Below are positions 11,955 through 23,333 of a stretch of 64,000 nucleotides of DNA, piece after piece. Where the stretch lies: contig MU385710.1 of NCBI GenBank assembly GCA_022497155.1, forward strand, positions 1,898,796 to 1,962,795, given 5' to 3'. The DNA is from Whalleya microplaca. Lineage: Eukaryota; Ascomycota; Sordariomycetes; Xylariales; Xylariaceae. Position 1 is the first letter of the stretch. Every line of letters starts with the position of its first letter. The position numbers and the translations under genes were made by a program. Under the pieces are notes generated by a model. It worked only from the letters and a program-made list of their open reading frames with translations. It had not been told where the DNA came from and did no database searches.

Positions 11955-12569
11955 CGTGACATGAATACGTGAGGTTGATCGGCCGGTTTAGAAGCTTGCG
12001 ATGGACTGTAGAAGTTGAGATATTTCTTCTTGTGAGGCTTCGTTATGTTATATGGCCGATATGATTGGTTGAATTGTCTTTAAGCTCTTCGGCCTTTAGA
12101 GACCCAACCTTAGGTACAATTTAGATTGTACCTAGGTACCTACATGATGGCCCATCCCGGGCTATCCATTTCTCCTTGTCACACCCCCGATAGACAGATA
12201 TGAGTACCTCAGGTACCTACCTAGGTACGTAGGTAGGCAATCCTGCTCTGTAAGTGGCCCAGCCTATGAATTCGGGCAGTTTGGACATTTCACCACAGTT
12301 AGATACTGGGAATGGGTGTCCAAGCACTTTGTAATATTTGCTGCATATCATAAAAACATCAAGCTTCAGTGTCAAACCGCATCTTCCACGTAGGTGCAAG
12401 CCAACCTTCGCGACTTGGAATGCAGCCAGGTATGCAGCATACGTTACGCAGCGCATATTACCTGGATATTGATGGGACACGAAATAAATTCCTCCCTTTT
12501 GCGGGAGACGGCAGTTCGCCGTGAGCTTCATACAAACACATAAATTGGAACCATTGTATTAGCACGTCT
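11955..12569. other. Intergenic region between PET100 and SMP3
   Basis: About 615 bp between the PET100 start and the SMP3 stop, so it holds the PET100 promoter and the SMP3 3' UTR. Palindromic words of the TACCTAGGTACCTAC type cluster at 12127-12145 and 12205-12240. The ORF around 12217-12531 has no recognisable domain. Confidence 0.4.
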
Positions 12570-14339
12570 TCAGCTTCTGGGGGGTCTACCGCAGCTTTTA
12601 GTTACTCTCCATATAGCGAGTCCTCGCCTGCCAATGACCCTCGTCAAAGTTGGCCAGAACCCGTCCTCCGCCCAATCCAGATCGTCCAAGTTCAGATGTC
12701 TGCGGTACCTCCAAACCTCCCGGAACCGAAGCCCGTCAAGCCCCTTGTTATCTAGATAACCATCGAGCCACGTCGTTGATAGCGGCGCGATCAGGTATGT
12801 CCCGTTTGGTTCCTTGAGATACTCGAGATTCCTCCGATCTGCCGGCGTATCGCAAGTCGCGATCTTCTCCAACTCTTCCAGCAACGCCTCGCCCTCCAAT
12901 CCCGCAACATCCTGTGTCTTCAGGACCGCATTCTTGCCGTTCAGGAGCCATATTGGGGGCATGTAAGTCTTCCACCAGACCGCCTGTGTCGCGTCTGGTT
13001 GGTTGCTCATGAATACCTGCGCTGGGACGATACCACCTTGATGGTACACACCCATAAGAAGCCCAAGGATCATGTTGAACCCCACCCATGATCCCACCCA
13101 GATTTTCAAATGGGTGGGGTTTTTCGGCAGGCGGACGGACGAAAGCAGAAGTGGTATCGTTGGTAGCAAGAATCGGGCTTCTTGGTGCTGGAAAATAGAC
13201 AACACAAACACACCAGATATTGCCGAGGAAAGCCTGAGAGAAACATGGGGCTGTATGAATAGGAGGCTAACGGCAGGCCCGATAAGCATTGGAAGATTGA
13301 CGAGCAGGTGTTGGTACCACGGGTGAAGTCCGTGCTCTGCTAAGTTAGAGGGCGAAATATTGTATCGTAGATTATTCAAAGGGGTAATGACTGGATTTCG
13401 GTAGAGGTCCACCCATGAAATAGAATGCGGCGTGTAAAAGGACGTATCGAGAGAAATAGCAATCACAAGGGTTAAAAGTCCAGAAGCTGCCATGGCGACA
13501 AAAGATAAAGGTCTTAAAGGGGGCCGAGTTAGCAAGCTCAACCGGAGGAACACGATAACGTGGGATCAAACTGACCTATTTATAAAATGGGGTATCAAAC
13601 GAAATCCAGGAATGAGCAAAAATGCCGGGAAAGTTATCCTATTGAAAACGCCAAAAACTGCTACCGTTCCCAACACTACCGACGTCGCGATGGAAGAAGT
13701 CTGCTGTGGCTTGATGTTAGTCGGTCTTGTATGTAGCAGAGCAGCTTGAGTGCGCGGCCTACCGAAGTCTCGAGAATGCGCTCGATGAGAACCAAACACC
13801 ACGCAACGACAAGGGTCTCGATCGAATTGGAGAATGTATGTGTCTGGAAAGTCCATGTCACATACGACGAAGCGACAAGCAACACGGCCACACGCCGGTG
13901 GCGCCGCGACTGGACCAGCTCATGAATAGCCCAATCCTCCAACACAAAGCTGATGATGAACATCAACACGCGCAAAGTCCAGAAGACGGCAATGGGTGGT
14001 ATCTCTCCGTCATTGCCGTTGCCAATCCACAGCCACCGCAGGAGCAGCATAGGCAACCCATAGACCGGCCATAGTGGAAAGACGCTTCGTATGGGATGCT
14101 CGCTCGTGAATTCCCAGGTTAACCGGACGGGATAGCTAAAGATCTGGCCTATAGCGGCAAGCACGCGCAAGCCGGTCGGTCAGTCTGCAGTCGAGGAAGA
14201 AATGTAGCTTTTGCGCAGAACAGAGCTTACCAGCGATGACCTCGGGTCCTTGGAAGTGCTCATCCGGGTGAAGATAGCTCGGCGAGAGCGCAAACCATAG
14301 CCGTACCAGAACCAGGAACAGATATGTGCGACGCCACAT
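12570..14339 (-). CDS. SMP3: GPI mannosyltransferase 4 (Smp3/PIG-Z, family GT22)
   Basis: Four exons join in phase: 14339-14231, 14148-13763, 13703-13576 and 13512-12570, with introns of 82, 59 and 63 nt, giving 521 residues. The acceptor of exon 3 could be 3 nt further on, which would drop one Gln. The start [10 protein letters not shown] was chosen because the GT22 luminal-loop signature HPDEHFQG follows at residues 24-31 after one membrane span. A longer in-frame start exists upstream at 14471 but would add an Arg/Leu repeat encoded by a simple hexamer repeat. Several hydrophobic segments follow, and the second GT22 signature, HQEARFLLP, lies in exon 4. Smp3 adds the fourth, alpha-1,2-linked mannose to the GPI precursor in the ER using dolichol-phosphate mannose (family knowledge). 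Its upstream neighbour on the same strand is Las21/Gpi7, which acts in the same pathway. Confidence 0.9.
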
Positions 14340-15542
14340 AATTCGACTGGCAGGGACACATCTAATGAGACGATGCAGCACGATGCGATGGAGAGTTATG
14401 CGCAGTCGCAGTCGCAGGCGCAGGCGCAGGCGCGCAGTCACAATAAGTACCTTGTATAGACTTCGTGCCAAGTGATCTGCTAATAGCGTCGATGAAGTGT
14501 TGACATGATAGTGGTCCGAGATGCGCGCGATTAACAGGTGAAAGAAGGCATTAAGAAGCTACAAAGAACGCTTGATTACATTTGATAAGTATGGCAGGGG
14601 AGAATGAGCGGACGAAAAGAACGAGGGCCTGGTCGGCGTGAAATGAAAGGAAGAACAATAAATTAATAGAATAGCTTACAAGCTACCTGCAGAGCCGTTG
14701 GCTTGTTGTATGTAGCAGTAGGGGAGGTGAGATGACACGGGTCACGAAATAAGATAACGGCACATGGTCACCGTTTTCAGCCATTTGGTAATTTGCACGT
14801 CAGGCCAACCAGCAGGCCAATCGTCACCCTTTTCCTCATCCTTACCAGCACGCTGCACGCTAGGACGCCAAGATCTTATATGTGTACAGGGATTTGTAAG
14901 CTTCATTTCTATCTTTTAAAGCTCCAAGTCACTGGTAACCTAGATGGATACATAGTAAACGGAAATATAACATGAAACATTTATTTATACCAATTAGAAA
15001 CAACATGATAATATTGGGACTACTATCAATCAATATGAAGAAGAAAAAACCTTTCAAATAAGGGATTACTGGCTTTTGGCTCTAAGCTTCTTATTGCAAT
15101 CATACATACATGTATCTATATTGATAGCCGATGCATGTACATATCTTGAAGAATGTCAATTATTGAAAACGGATACTGAGCTCCCAAAAGTTCCTCTCAT
15201 TCCAACCTACCCTCTGTTTGCAGACTCATGTCATACTTACTTATATATGTGTGTACTAAGAAATATGTGAGTCTAGGTATAGGTCTCCCAGAGAGTCACG
15301 CCCCACCAAGTCCATGAGGTGTCGAAGCACCATGTGTCCATACATGTATAGACAAGGTAGAATCACAGCACATATCGCGCGACGATATATCATATGGTCT
15401 ATTTCTCGTAATATATAATCGTACTGCCCATCATACATGCATATCATCTAGGTACCATTATATAACGCATTCCTAAGTCTAGAATCTACTGCACTGCCCC
15501 TATGCATAGCTCGTCTACCTTTCCACATAGAACAGCTATATA
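14340..15542. other. Intergenic region between SMP3 and LAS21
   Basis: It contains the SMP3 promoter (near 14340-14800) and the LAS21 3' flank. No gene is recognised; the small ORFs have no domain. The part at 14930-15250 is AT-rich but not as extreme as the block beyond 45 kb. Confidence 0.4.
14402..14437. repeat. GC-rich hexamer repeat in the SMP3 5' flank
   Basis: Tandem GCAGTC/GCAGGC hexamers, about six copies, lie 60-100 bp upstream of the chosen SMP3 start codon. Translated in the SMP3-proximal frame they give an Arg-Leu repeat, which is why I treat them as 5' UTR or promoter rather than coding sequence. Confidence 0.8.
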
Positions 15543-18470
15543 TCACATGCAACCAACCCAGTATAACAGACCCCCTAAACCTATATTGATAATCAGATGT
15601 TGGCCCAAACTCCAAGCCATGCTGTATAGATATTTGGGCGAGAATACCGTCCAAATGAACAAGTGTGTCCTCAGAGCCGTGCATGCCGCCATCACGAACC
15701 CGAGACTAGTCGTCACAAACACCGTCAGAATCGCTGTGTGTTGCCGGTATGCATACCCGTCACCTCCTGTTGCTTGTTTTTGTTTACTCCGGAGCAGCAG
15801 CAAGTTGGAGGCTGATGTCCACCATACCGGACCAGCCCAATTGCTGAGGAATGTCAACACCCCAACTGCAACGATATTAAAACCACTAACACCATTGTAC
15901 GCGCTGGAAAGGTCTACCCCAGAGATTGCGTTAGAGCCCCCCATGGCGAAGAAAGAAGAAGATTGGAGAAGGAGCGAGGACGTCGTGATTTCAGCTGGTC
16001 GCAAATCAAGTCCGCTCAAGAACACATAGATGCCCTGGAAGAGCAAGAATAATGGCACATTTGTCGCTCGAGACTGCGTCAGTGCAAATAAAGTGTACAG
16101 ATGATGCAGCATGCGCACAGCTATGAAGAGGTCAGCACTTGGCCCCTTACTATACGACACAGAACAAGGAAGCCTACCTTCGGCTCTAGAATGTTCGGAC
16201 CGTCGCGTCGTTAGACAATATAATGGATACAATGCAGTGATACCAATACCCAGGAAAACTGCCCGAGCTCGGTTCACAAGAGAAGGGCCATTGAATACAT
16301 TTACGAGCGTTTCTACAAACCCAACAACTAATTCAGGTGCATCTTCATTAGTGAAGGCGAGCTTGAAAGAGACCGCCGAGATCACAAGTCCCGCGACGAC
16401 AGAGCCCGAGATGGCCGTTGGTATGTTCCCAAGGCTGTGGAACAATTCCCATGAAACCATCATATACGTCGCTATGACAAGACACCAAAGCAGGGACGGA
16501 TTTGGCGCTAAGAAAATCGTGACGATGTCCGGTTCTCCAGCAAATTTCTGCCCAGTTTGGTTCCACGCTCGAATGAGTCGCATGGTACCGAGTGCAATGA
16601 AAACCATGATGAGTGACTTGCGTGTCGTCCTTGGGATCCTAGTATCATATCAGCTTTAGGACTTAGGAGTTGACGTCGAAATGCCTCACGATCTTATAGC
16701 TAGGTAACACAGCCATGCTGAAGTAGTCCAATACCAAAAATGTTGCTCTTCCTCGATATAACTGCTGGCAAACATCATAACTCCGTATGACACAGTGACT
16801 AGCATAAACGGTACTAGGCCGCTTAGGTTGGCGGTTGTGGTAGTTACTACCACAGCATAAATTGCCGCGATTGAAGCCATTATAGCAGCAGCCTCGCCAT
16901 ACATCAGCATAGGGATGTCGTAGCTGCTAGCCATACCACTCATGAAGACCTGCGCCTTAGACAGCCACTATCGCCAAGTCAGTACATCACCGGAGGCTGC
17001 CATGGGAGTGGGTTGAAATTTCAGACCTGTGATACGTCCGCAATCCAGTCATCGCCTAGATCGTCCATTGAAGCCGTCTCAACAATTTCGCTAATCCTTT
17101 GCCATTCGCAGGCCAATTCTTCAGCTGGCGAACCAGGACGCGTGCAGTCCGGGCCATTTGGTATGCTCGCAGATGATGAACTACTGAAGGTCGCCGTGAC
17201 AATATCAAGAATTTGTCTTGCATTTCGCATGAGAATATGGAGCTTGTCGCGCTCTAGTAGTAATTAGTAAAAACGTTCCTTAGCCGTAAGGCGCTTCACT
17301 TACTTTCCGGCCAAAACGATAGAAATTCTAATATGAATGATCCTAGACTGTTCTTAGGCACGGGAAACCCAAGTAAAGCTGCCAGAGTCGGCGCGAGATC
17401 TGACTGCTCTACGACACTATAATATCTGAAATCTTCAACGAAATCTGCTGGCACTCTACTAGCCTTCGAGACGGACTTCAGTTTGGGCGAAACGAATACC
17501 AGAGCTGCCGATGTCTCTCCCGAAGAGGATGCCCCATGGTTTCCAGCATCGTTCATGCCATGATCTCCGCAGAAGACTAGTAAGGTTGACTGGAGATGCG
17601 GTTGCGTCTCCATGGCCTCGTATATCAGACGAATTATCCCATCCATCTCCCGCTGCTTCGGAACCATGTTGGGACTTCGAGGTCCAGCCTTATGGCCGAT
17701 GTGGTCGAGCCCGAGATAGTGGAGGATCATTGTATTCCAGTCGTCGTTGCGCAGTTCATCGGGGATGTGCCTGGTAACGTTGTTGTCGACTTCGGTAAAG
17801 TCAGAGACGAAGAAGCTAGATGTGCCGTCTGCTCGATCAAAGACGGCAGGGAACAGCTTCAACCAAGTGTCATCACCGTACATAACCAGCTTTCCGGAGC
17901 GCTTCGCCTTCATCTGAGCGAGCCAGGTGTCTTGCACAGCCAAAGTAGAAGAGGTGTCGGCTTCGTCGAAGCTCAGAATAGCGTCGAGAAAAGACGGGGT
18001 GGAGCCGGTAGTGATAGCCTTGATCCGGGGCATGGTGATTGTCGGCGACGTGGCATGGCCAGTGAAAGGGATGGCAGCACCATCGGAAATCAGGCTGAAA
18101 ACCCTAGTCAGCGACGAGTATAAACACGGCTCACAGCTGGATCTGACCTCTGTGTAAATTCAAAGCCCGAGCCTTCGAGGTAGACAAAGTCACTAGTCAG
18201 GTTAGTTAAGTATGAGCAAGGCATAAGTGGCCGGCGCGAGTAGGAGACTGACCTACGTAAAGCATCAATTACCATGAAGATCAGACGATCAAAGGGCGCC
18301 TCAGGCAGCGATCCATAGCCAAACGAATGGTACTCGGCCAGGCCGGGTAAGAAGGGCTTATAGGGGAAGAAGCCGACGGCAAAGACCAGAATGGCAACAG
18401 GTATAAGCAGGTTGGCTGCGACGAGGAGAACGGTTGTCAGAGAAAAGACATGGTGGCGGTACATGTCCAA
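15543..18470 (-). CDS. LAS21: GPI ethanolamine phosphate transferase 2 (Las21/Gpi7)
   Basis: Seven exons join in phase: 18470-18253, 18192-18148, 18094-17304, 17253-17027, 16967-16690, 16638-16178 and 16120-15543; 865 residues. Introns are 50-60 nt; the last (16121-16177) is 57 nt and has no stop. The protein begins with a membrane anchor, followed by a luminal alkaline-phosphatase-fold domain: FMVIDALRSDFVY (about 64-76), LISDGAAIPFTGHATSPT, LGLDHIGHKAGP and FCGDHGMNDAGNHG, whose Asp/His residues are the expected metal ligands. The C-terminal half is multi-spanning. Length matches yeast Las21 (about 830). Las21/Gpi7 transfers ethanolamine phosphate to the second mannose of the GPI precursor in the ER (family knowledge). 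The start could instead be the Met two codons downstream. It follows SMP3 on the same strand and diverges from the unknown gene at 19101. Confidence 0.92.
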
Positions 18471-19100
18471 GGCGGGGATACTATAAAACGAGAGGGTTGA
18501 TCATATGTAGAAGAAGCCAGAAGCCAATTCAGTATTCTCCATCGTCTACCACCCGAATTGGAGTCGGTAGTCAGACGGTCAGAGTAGCTGAGAAGTAGGT
18601 AATTAAATTCGAGTTGAAGGGGGCAGACTTGGCGATGGATGCCGAAGTTTGAATTGGTGCATGTAACCTTGCATTAGGTAGAGGTGTCCCCCCTGCTCAT
18701 CATGCACGATTACCTAGGTACCTGCGTAGGTACTGTCCCTGCGGACCCCGTACATACATGCATGTACCCAGGTATGCATTTGTCGAATCATGCCCCGCAT
18801 TATCTTCAACGATTCTTACAAAAAACAACGTGATGGACTTACAGATGTGTAACTTAACATGTATGATAACCTCATCAATTCTGTCGCATAACGGCACCAG
18901 TATATAACCTATCATATCATCAATAATTGGCAACATTCTGCAAAAGTACTTCAGTACTAGGAATCTCTGTATCTATAAGGCTACCTAAATAACAAGCTTC
19001 AAGAGTGAAGACCTCTCCCAACTCTATAACATCACTCAACCGCGATCTTCCATTTTCATAGCCGGGACTATTGGTTACGTTGGAAGCTTGACTCCACTCC
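18471..19100. promoter_or_regulatory. Divergent promoter region LAS21 / unknown gene
   Basis: 630 bp between two divergent start codons. It carries a run of palindromic words at 18709-18780 (TTACCTAGGTACCTGCG and GTACATACATGCATGTACC). No specific factor site is assigned. Confidence 0.45.
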
Positions 19101-20204
19101 ATGGCTGCTGACGACGACGCACCGAACAACCCTTTCGTTCGCTTCAGGCATCATGTCGACAGCAACGTCCAGCGGGGCTTCCAAACTGTTTTCGGTGAAA
19201 ACACAGGCCGCGATCATGTTTCCTCTCAAAGCCCAGGAGCTCCTGCTTCAGATTCAGGCGTCGCCGATGTAAAAGATATCTTCACCTGGGCCCTTTCATC
19301 TCCTTACTCCCCCTTCCATCTTCAGCATCTCCCCCAACCCCACCCACGCGATGCGCCAGCTAATAGCCCCCATCGCTTCACTTTCCGCGACGCTTTTGAG
19401 GATCTCTTGACCGTGAATTCCGGGCGGCCGCTCCCAGACATTCAAGGGCTTTTATTCGCTAAGCACTTTGAGCATGCCCAACACTCATTCTTCGGATTGC
19501 ACGTCGCGGATTGGGTAACCGATCTTGGCCGACGAGGGCTCTGGGAGGCTTACTTTCCCCTCTCTCCATGGGATAGACATGAGCTGACAACTAGTTGGAT
19601 GCGGCCTTTCGGGTTTTCGCGGATTATACGCGATTGGGAGCTGGAGCACCGGCCGTCCGCATTCCCGCGCGAGCCTCGTTTCGATACCGATCCGGCAGCG
19701 CAACAGCAGCCTGGGACCTTGACGAAGGAGGTAGCCTCGAAAGACGCAGCTGAATCATCTCATCGCAAGCCCGCAGATTCGGAAGCCGACCTCTACGCCG
19801 CCGTCCGGTCTGATTTTGCACTAGATAGCCCGGTGGCAAAGGGGTCTACTAAAGGCATGCAAGATCGAGCTGAGTCCTCATGGGATGATGATTGCGAAAC
19901 CATAGACACACCAGATGGCGGAAAGATTTCAAAAACAGTCCATCGCCGCACCCGTGATGGGGAGACCGCGCTCACCACCACGACACAACAATATGACGCG
20001 GACGGTAATTTAGTAGCTCAAGACCGCACGACCACATTTTCGAAGACAATGTCCCACAAGTTTCCGGGAGCAAGTTTCATGATAAGGGGAAGTGGTAGCG
20101 TCGCCCACAGTACAGGAATCGTATCATCCAACGTAAATGGCGAAAATGATGGGCCGAATGAACAGAGTGGTCAGAAGTCTAGTGGTTGGTTCTGGACAAA
20201 ATGA
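19101..20204 (+). CDS. Conserved fungal protein of unknown function
   Basis: An uninterrupted ORF of 367 residues. The N-terminus (NPFVRFRHHVDSNVQRGFQT, residues 10-29) resembles the start of uncharacterised proteins that I believe are widespread in filamentous ascomycetes. The middle (about 100-185) is rich in aromatic residues and has a compact block around WVTDLGRRGLWEAYFPLSPW. The region 200-260 is polar and probably disordered. The C-terminal part (about 265-330) contains a beta-rich stretch, GGKISKTVHRRTRDGETALT and QQYDADGNLVAQ, then FSKTMSHKFPG, and the protein ends WFWTK. There is no signal peptide, membrane segment or known catalytic motif. I do not recognise a family with an assigned function. 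It converges with NOP4 (233 bp apart) and diverges from LAS21. ORF length and codon regularity argue that it is real. Confidence 0.75.
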   Translation: MAADDDAPNNPFVRFRHHVDSNVQRGFQTVFGENTGRDHVSSQSPGAPASDSGVADVKDIFTWALSSPYSPFHLQHLPQPHPRDAPANSPHRFTFRDAFEDLLTVNSGRPLPDIQGLLFAKHFEHAQHSFFGLHVADWVTDLGRRGLWEAYFPLSPWDRHELTTSWMRPFGFSRIIRDWELEHRPSAFPREPRFDTDPAAQQQPGTLTKEVASKDAAESSHRKPADSEADLYAAVRSDFALDSPVAKGSTKGMQDRAESSWDDDCETIDTPDGGKISKTVHRRTRDGETALTTTTQQYDADGNLVAQDRTTTFSKTMSHKFPGASFMIRGSGSVAHSTGIVSSNVNGENDGPNEQSGQKSSGWFWTK

Positions 20205-20437
20205 TGGATGAACTACATAAGGCGTATTGGAAGAGCAGGCTACTATGTTTTGAATTATATCCGTCAAGCATACGCGTACAGTCAAATGTAACATCACGGC
20301 TTTTCTAGACAGATAACCTATTAATGTAGCAAATGCATACACTCTTTCCACCAAGCACCTGGGAGGCTCCAGAAGCTCATACTGAATAACAGCGATAGTT
20401 TCTGATTATTACCATCTATTCTGACGTGCCATGGATT

Positions 20438-22696
20438 TCAACGACGAGCCTGGGCCTTCTTTTTCCTCACCATCCTCTTTCTCCCAATGATCTTCTGTTG
20501 TAAAGTATCCCGTGCTGAATCTTGTCGGCTTCCCCCAGCCTTTGGAACCTCTGGTGTAGCTTTGCCTTTATGTTTTGGGTGGTTCCCTTTCGACACTGAA
20601 TAGTCCTTGCCCCTCAGTGACCCAGGCCTTCCTCCGCTGGCAGTGTCTGCCGTCTGGTTCGTTTCGTCATCATTAGCATGACGCTGGCGTCCTTTGCCCT
20701 GGAGTTCCTTCCGCCTTGCTACGACCTGCGCATTCTCGATAGCAAACTCGACGATCAGTCGATGGGTCTTTCCAGTCGCATTCTTCAACGCATGGCCATT
20801 CAACCATCGCAGTCCCATGAGCGCCCACCTGTGGGACGAATACTCGATGAAACCATAGCCTCGGCTCCTACCAGCGCCATCTGCCTCAGGGACCTTAGAG
20901 CCTTCTCTATTCTCAAATACTATCTTAGTCTGCTTGACCACACCTTTGCCCTTCTCCTTGCGCCGGTGCTCAGCTTCCCGGTCTTCCTCGCCACCTCGAG
21001 CAATTTCCTCTTTGGAGAGCGGTTGTCTCCGACCTTCTTTGACATCCCGAGCAAAGCCAACGACGGCTTCGCGAGCTAGGGCCTTCAGTGCTTTCGAGTC
21101 TGTGTTGTGGGGAATATTGCGGATTGCTAGACGGGTGAGGCTGAGGTGTAAGCTTGGATTGCCCTGGATGAGCTTTTTTCGTTGGGCAGCACTCTGATCC
21201 CGTATCTTGACCTCCGAGGGCGCGAGCATGCTGTATAATGACGAGTCTTTCGATATAGTGCCTTCGGAAAGTAAGTACAGTCGCCGCTTGTCTTTATCCT
21301 TGCCCTGCCGTGCAGCAACACCAGTCTCCGTGAGGCGGTTGGCTTCGTCTTTGCTGACAGCTTGCGACACCTGAAGGATGCGACCATCAATAGTGTACTT
21401 GCCTTGCTCATCAGCCATCTCATCTTGTAGGATGGACCTTTTATTTGCAACCACGGACGGCTGGGGGCGGGGGGCTCCTTTCAGGCAGGCCTTCGACTCG
21501 TCCTCGCTAGCAAAACAGACGAATCCGGTGCCGGCTGGCCGATCTGTAGCCCGGTCGACTACTACGCGCGCATACCTTATGCGTCCAAATTGCTCGAAAT
21601 GAGATTTGAGCTCGTCATCTGTGGTCGTGAATGGTAAGTTGCGTATGAAAACCGTAGATTTGTTATCCGTCGTAAGAGGCTTCCTGGAGGAGACAGGTTC
21701 ATTTCCAGGCACAGAAGCGTCTCCATCTAACCTAGCATTATCCGGGTCCTCCACGTCGCTACCATCCTCATCTTCGAGGTTTCCCATATGATTTTTGAGA
21801 AAATTTTTCACGTCTTCATCTTCTTCATCATCTTCATCTCCATCCTGTTCTTTATCCTCCACAATGGCTTCGCTCGGACTATTGTCGTTGTCATGATCCG
21901 GCACTTCATCGGTATCGATAGGCTTGGCCTTTTTGGATTTAACATCAGTAGAATCTCCATCTGCCTGCTGCTGTGCCCATGTTTGTTTATCAACAGCCCA
22001 ATCAACAGCAAGAGTTCTGCCATCGACTATCTTCCCGTTAAGAGCATCCATAGCATGCTGGGCATTCTTTCGGCCACGAACGGTGACGAAACCGAATCCA
22101 GAGAGTTTCCCCTTGGACTGTGGAAGGTCTGCATATTTGATTTTGCCGAAGCTTCGGAACAGAGCTTCTAGTTGGTCCGACGTCTTGATGCTCCAAGGCA
22201 GATTCCGCACGATGAGCTTAGGAGCTTTTCGGGCCTCGTCCAAGATTGCTTGTCTCTCGGCCTTCCTAACGGCAGCGCCGGCGGAGTCAGAAGCCGATTG
22301 ACGATGTCGAGGCTCTGCTACCTCTAGGACCAGAGGCCGGCCATCTAGCTTTTGCTTGTTTAGCTTGCCCTTGGCCTCCCTAGCGTCATCGGCATCGGTG
22401 AAAGTAACAAAGCCATAGCCGCGAGACGACTTGGTATGAGGGTCGAGGACAACGGTGGCATGTTTCACAGGGAAGTGCTGTGAAAAGAAGTCGGCCAAGG
22501 TCTCGGCGGTGACAGAGGGAGGCAGCGATCGTACGAAGAGAGACCTGCCCTCTTCGACACGAGCCTTCTTCGTAGGTGGCTCGACGGGGGGCTCGACGAG
22601 GGAATCGGCCTCTTTCGAGGGCGTACTGGAGTCCACTGGCTGTGCCCTGGACCTCTTCAGGTGACTACTTTTACCCATGGTGCCGAACGCGAGCAA
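20438..22696 (-). CDS. NOP4: Nop4/RBM28-type nucleolar RNA-binding protein (four RRMs)
   Basis: A single exon of 752 residues; the true start may be Met-7 (22678), giving the common beginning MGKSSHLKRS. RRM1 covers about 51-128 (RNP-2 SLFVRS, RNP-1 RGYGFVTF). RRM2 covers about 160-235 (LIVRNLPW, SGFGFVTV). An acidic Asp/Glu linker (about 265-325) follows. RRM3 starts at about 347 (TVFIRNLPF, GTGFVCFA) and a divergent RRM4 lies at about 525-660 (LAIRNIPHN, RGYGFIEY) with a long charged insert. The tail is Lys/Arg-rich and ends KRMVRKKKAQARR, as expected for nucleolar targeting. Nop4/RBM28 takes part in pre-rRNA processing and 60S subunit biogenesis (family knowledge). It diverges from the condensin gene across 637 bp. 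Confidence 0.92.
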   Translation of the reverse strand: MLAFGTMGKSSHLKRSRAQPVDSSTPSKEADSLVEPPVEPPTKKARVEEGRSLFVRSLPPSVTAETLADFFSQHFPVKHATVVLDPHTKSSRGYGFVTFTDADDAREAKGKLNKQKLDGRPLVLEVAEPRHRQSASDSAGAAVRKAERQAILDEARKAPKLIVRNLPWSIKTSDQLEALFRSFGKIKYADLPQSKGKLSGFGFVTVRGRKNAQHAMDALNGKIVDGRTLAVDWAVDKQTWAQQQADGDSTDVKSKKAKPIDTDEVPDHDNDNSPSEAIVEDKEQDGDEDDEEDEDVKNFLKNHMGNLEDEDGSDVEDPDNARLDGDASVPGNEPVSSRKPLTTDNKSTVFIRNLPFTTTDDELKSHFEQFGRIRYARVVVDRATDRPAGTGFVCFASEDESKACLKGAPRPQPSVVANKRSILQDEMADEQGKYTIDGRILQVSQAVSKDEANRLTETGVAARQGKDKDKRRLYLLSEGTISKDSSLYSMLAPSEVKIRDQSAAQRKKLIQGNPSLHLSLTRLAIRNIPHNTDSKALKALAREAVVGFARDVKEGRRQPLSKEEIARGGEEDREAEHRRKEKGKGVVKQTKIVFENREGSKVPEADGAGRSRGYGFIEYSSHRWALMGLRWLNGHALKNATGKTHRLIVEFAIENAQVVARRKELQGKGRQRHANDDETNQTADTASGGRPGSLRGKDYSVSKGNHPKHKGKATPEVPKAGGSRQDSARDTLQQKIIGRKRMVRKKKAQARR

Positions 22697-23333
22697 CTAT
22701 GCTCGAGTGATTTGGATACACTGGGACGAAGGTAGGTCGGGTAGGTCGAGTAGATCGTGGAGGTCAAGTAGGCGAAAGTACATAGGTTAACACTTCTTCC
22801 GCTGAAGAAGAAAAGAAAAATTAAGTGGAGCAAGATGCTGATAAGATAGGTACATCCGACTTATCTACCTAAAGGTACCTACATGTAACTGTAGATTATC
22901 AACAGAATGTGGGGCATGAGACAGAACCTTACCGTACCTAGCCTAAATGCAATTGGGTCAAATCTACTAGGTAGGTATGTACATTGTACATGGGTACATG
23001 TATCCTGTGGATAGGCAGGCGCGGGGTGGTTGTTGTCTGGGCAGCAGCAACTGCAACCACTCTGGTTTATTGATTTCGGCGGGCACGTCGCGGTACGGAA
23101 TACACACACAACATTGCTAGTAGTGGGATAGCTTATTGCGGAACCCACGCGTGTCAAGCTTCAAGATCACTTCCATATACATTACATCCGTGTATGTAGT
23201 AGACAAAATCGACGCAACGCCGCAACTCACCATCTGCCTAAGGATAACTACTGCCCTTGTTCCAACCATCAAGGGCAACATATAGATTCACTCAAATATT
23301 CATCCGCACATCTTTCTTTTCTCACAACACATC
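22697..23333. promoter_or_regulatory. Divergent promoter region NOP4 / YCG1
   Basis: It contains GGTAGGTCGGGTAGGTCG repeats close to the NOP4 start (22730-22755) and GTAC/CCTAGG palindromic words at 22848-23005 (TACCTAAAGGTACCTACATG; GTACATTGTACATGGGTACA). No known factor site can be assigned. Confidence 0.45.
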
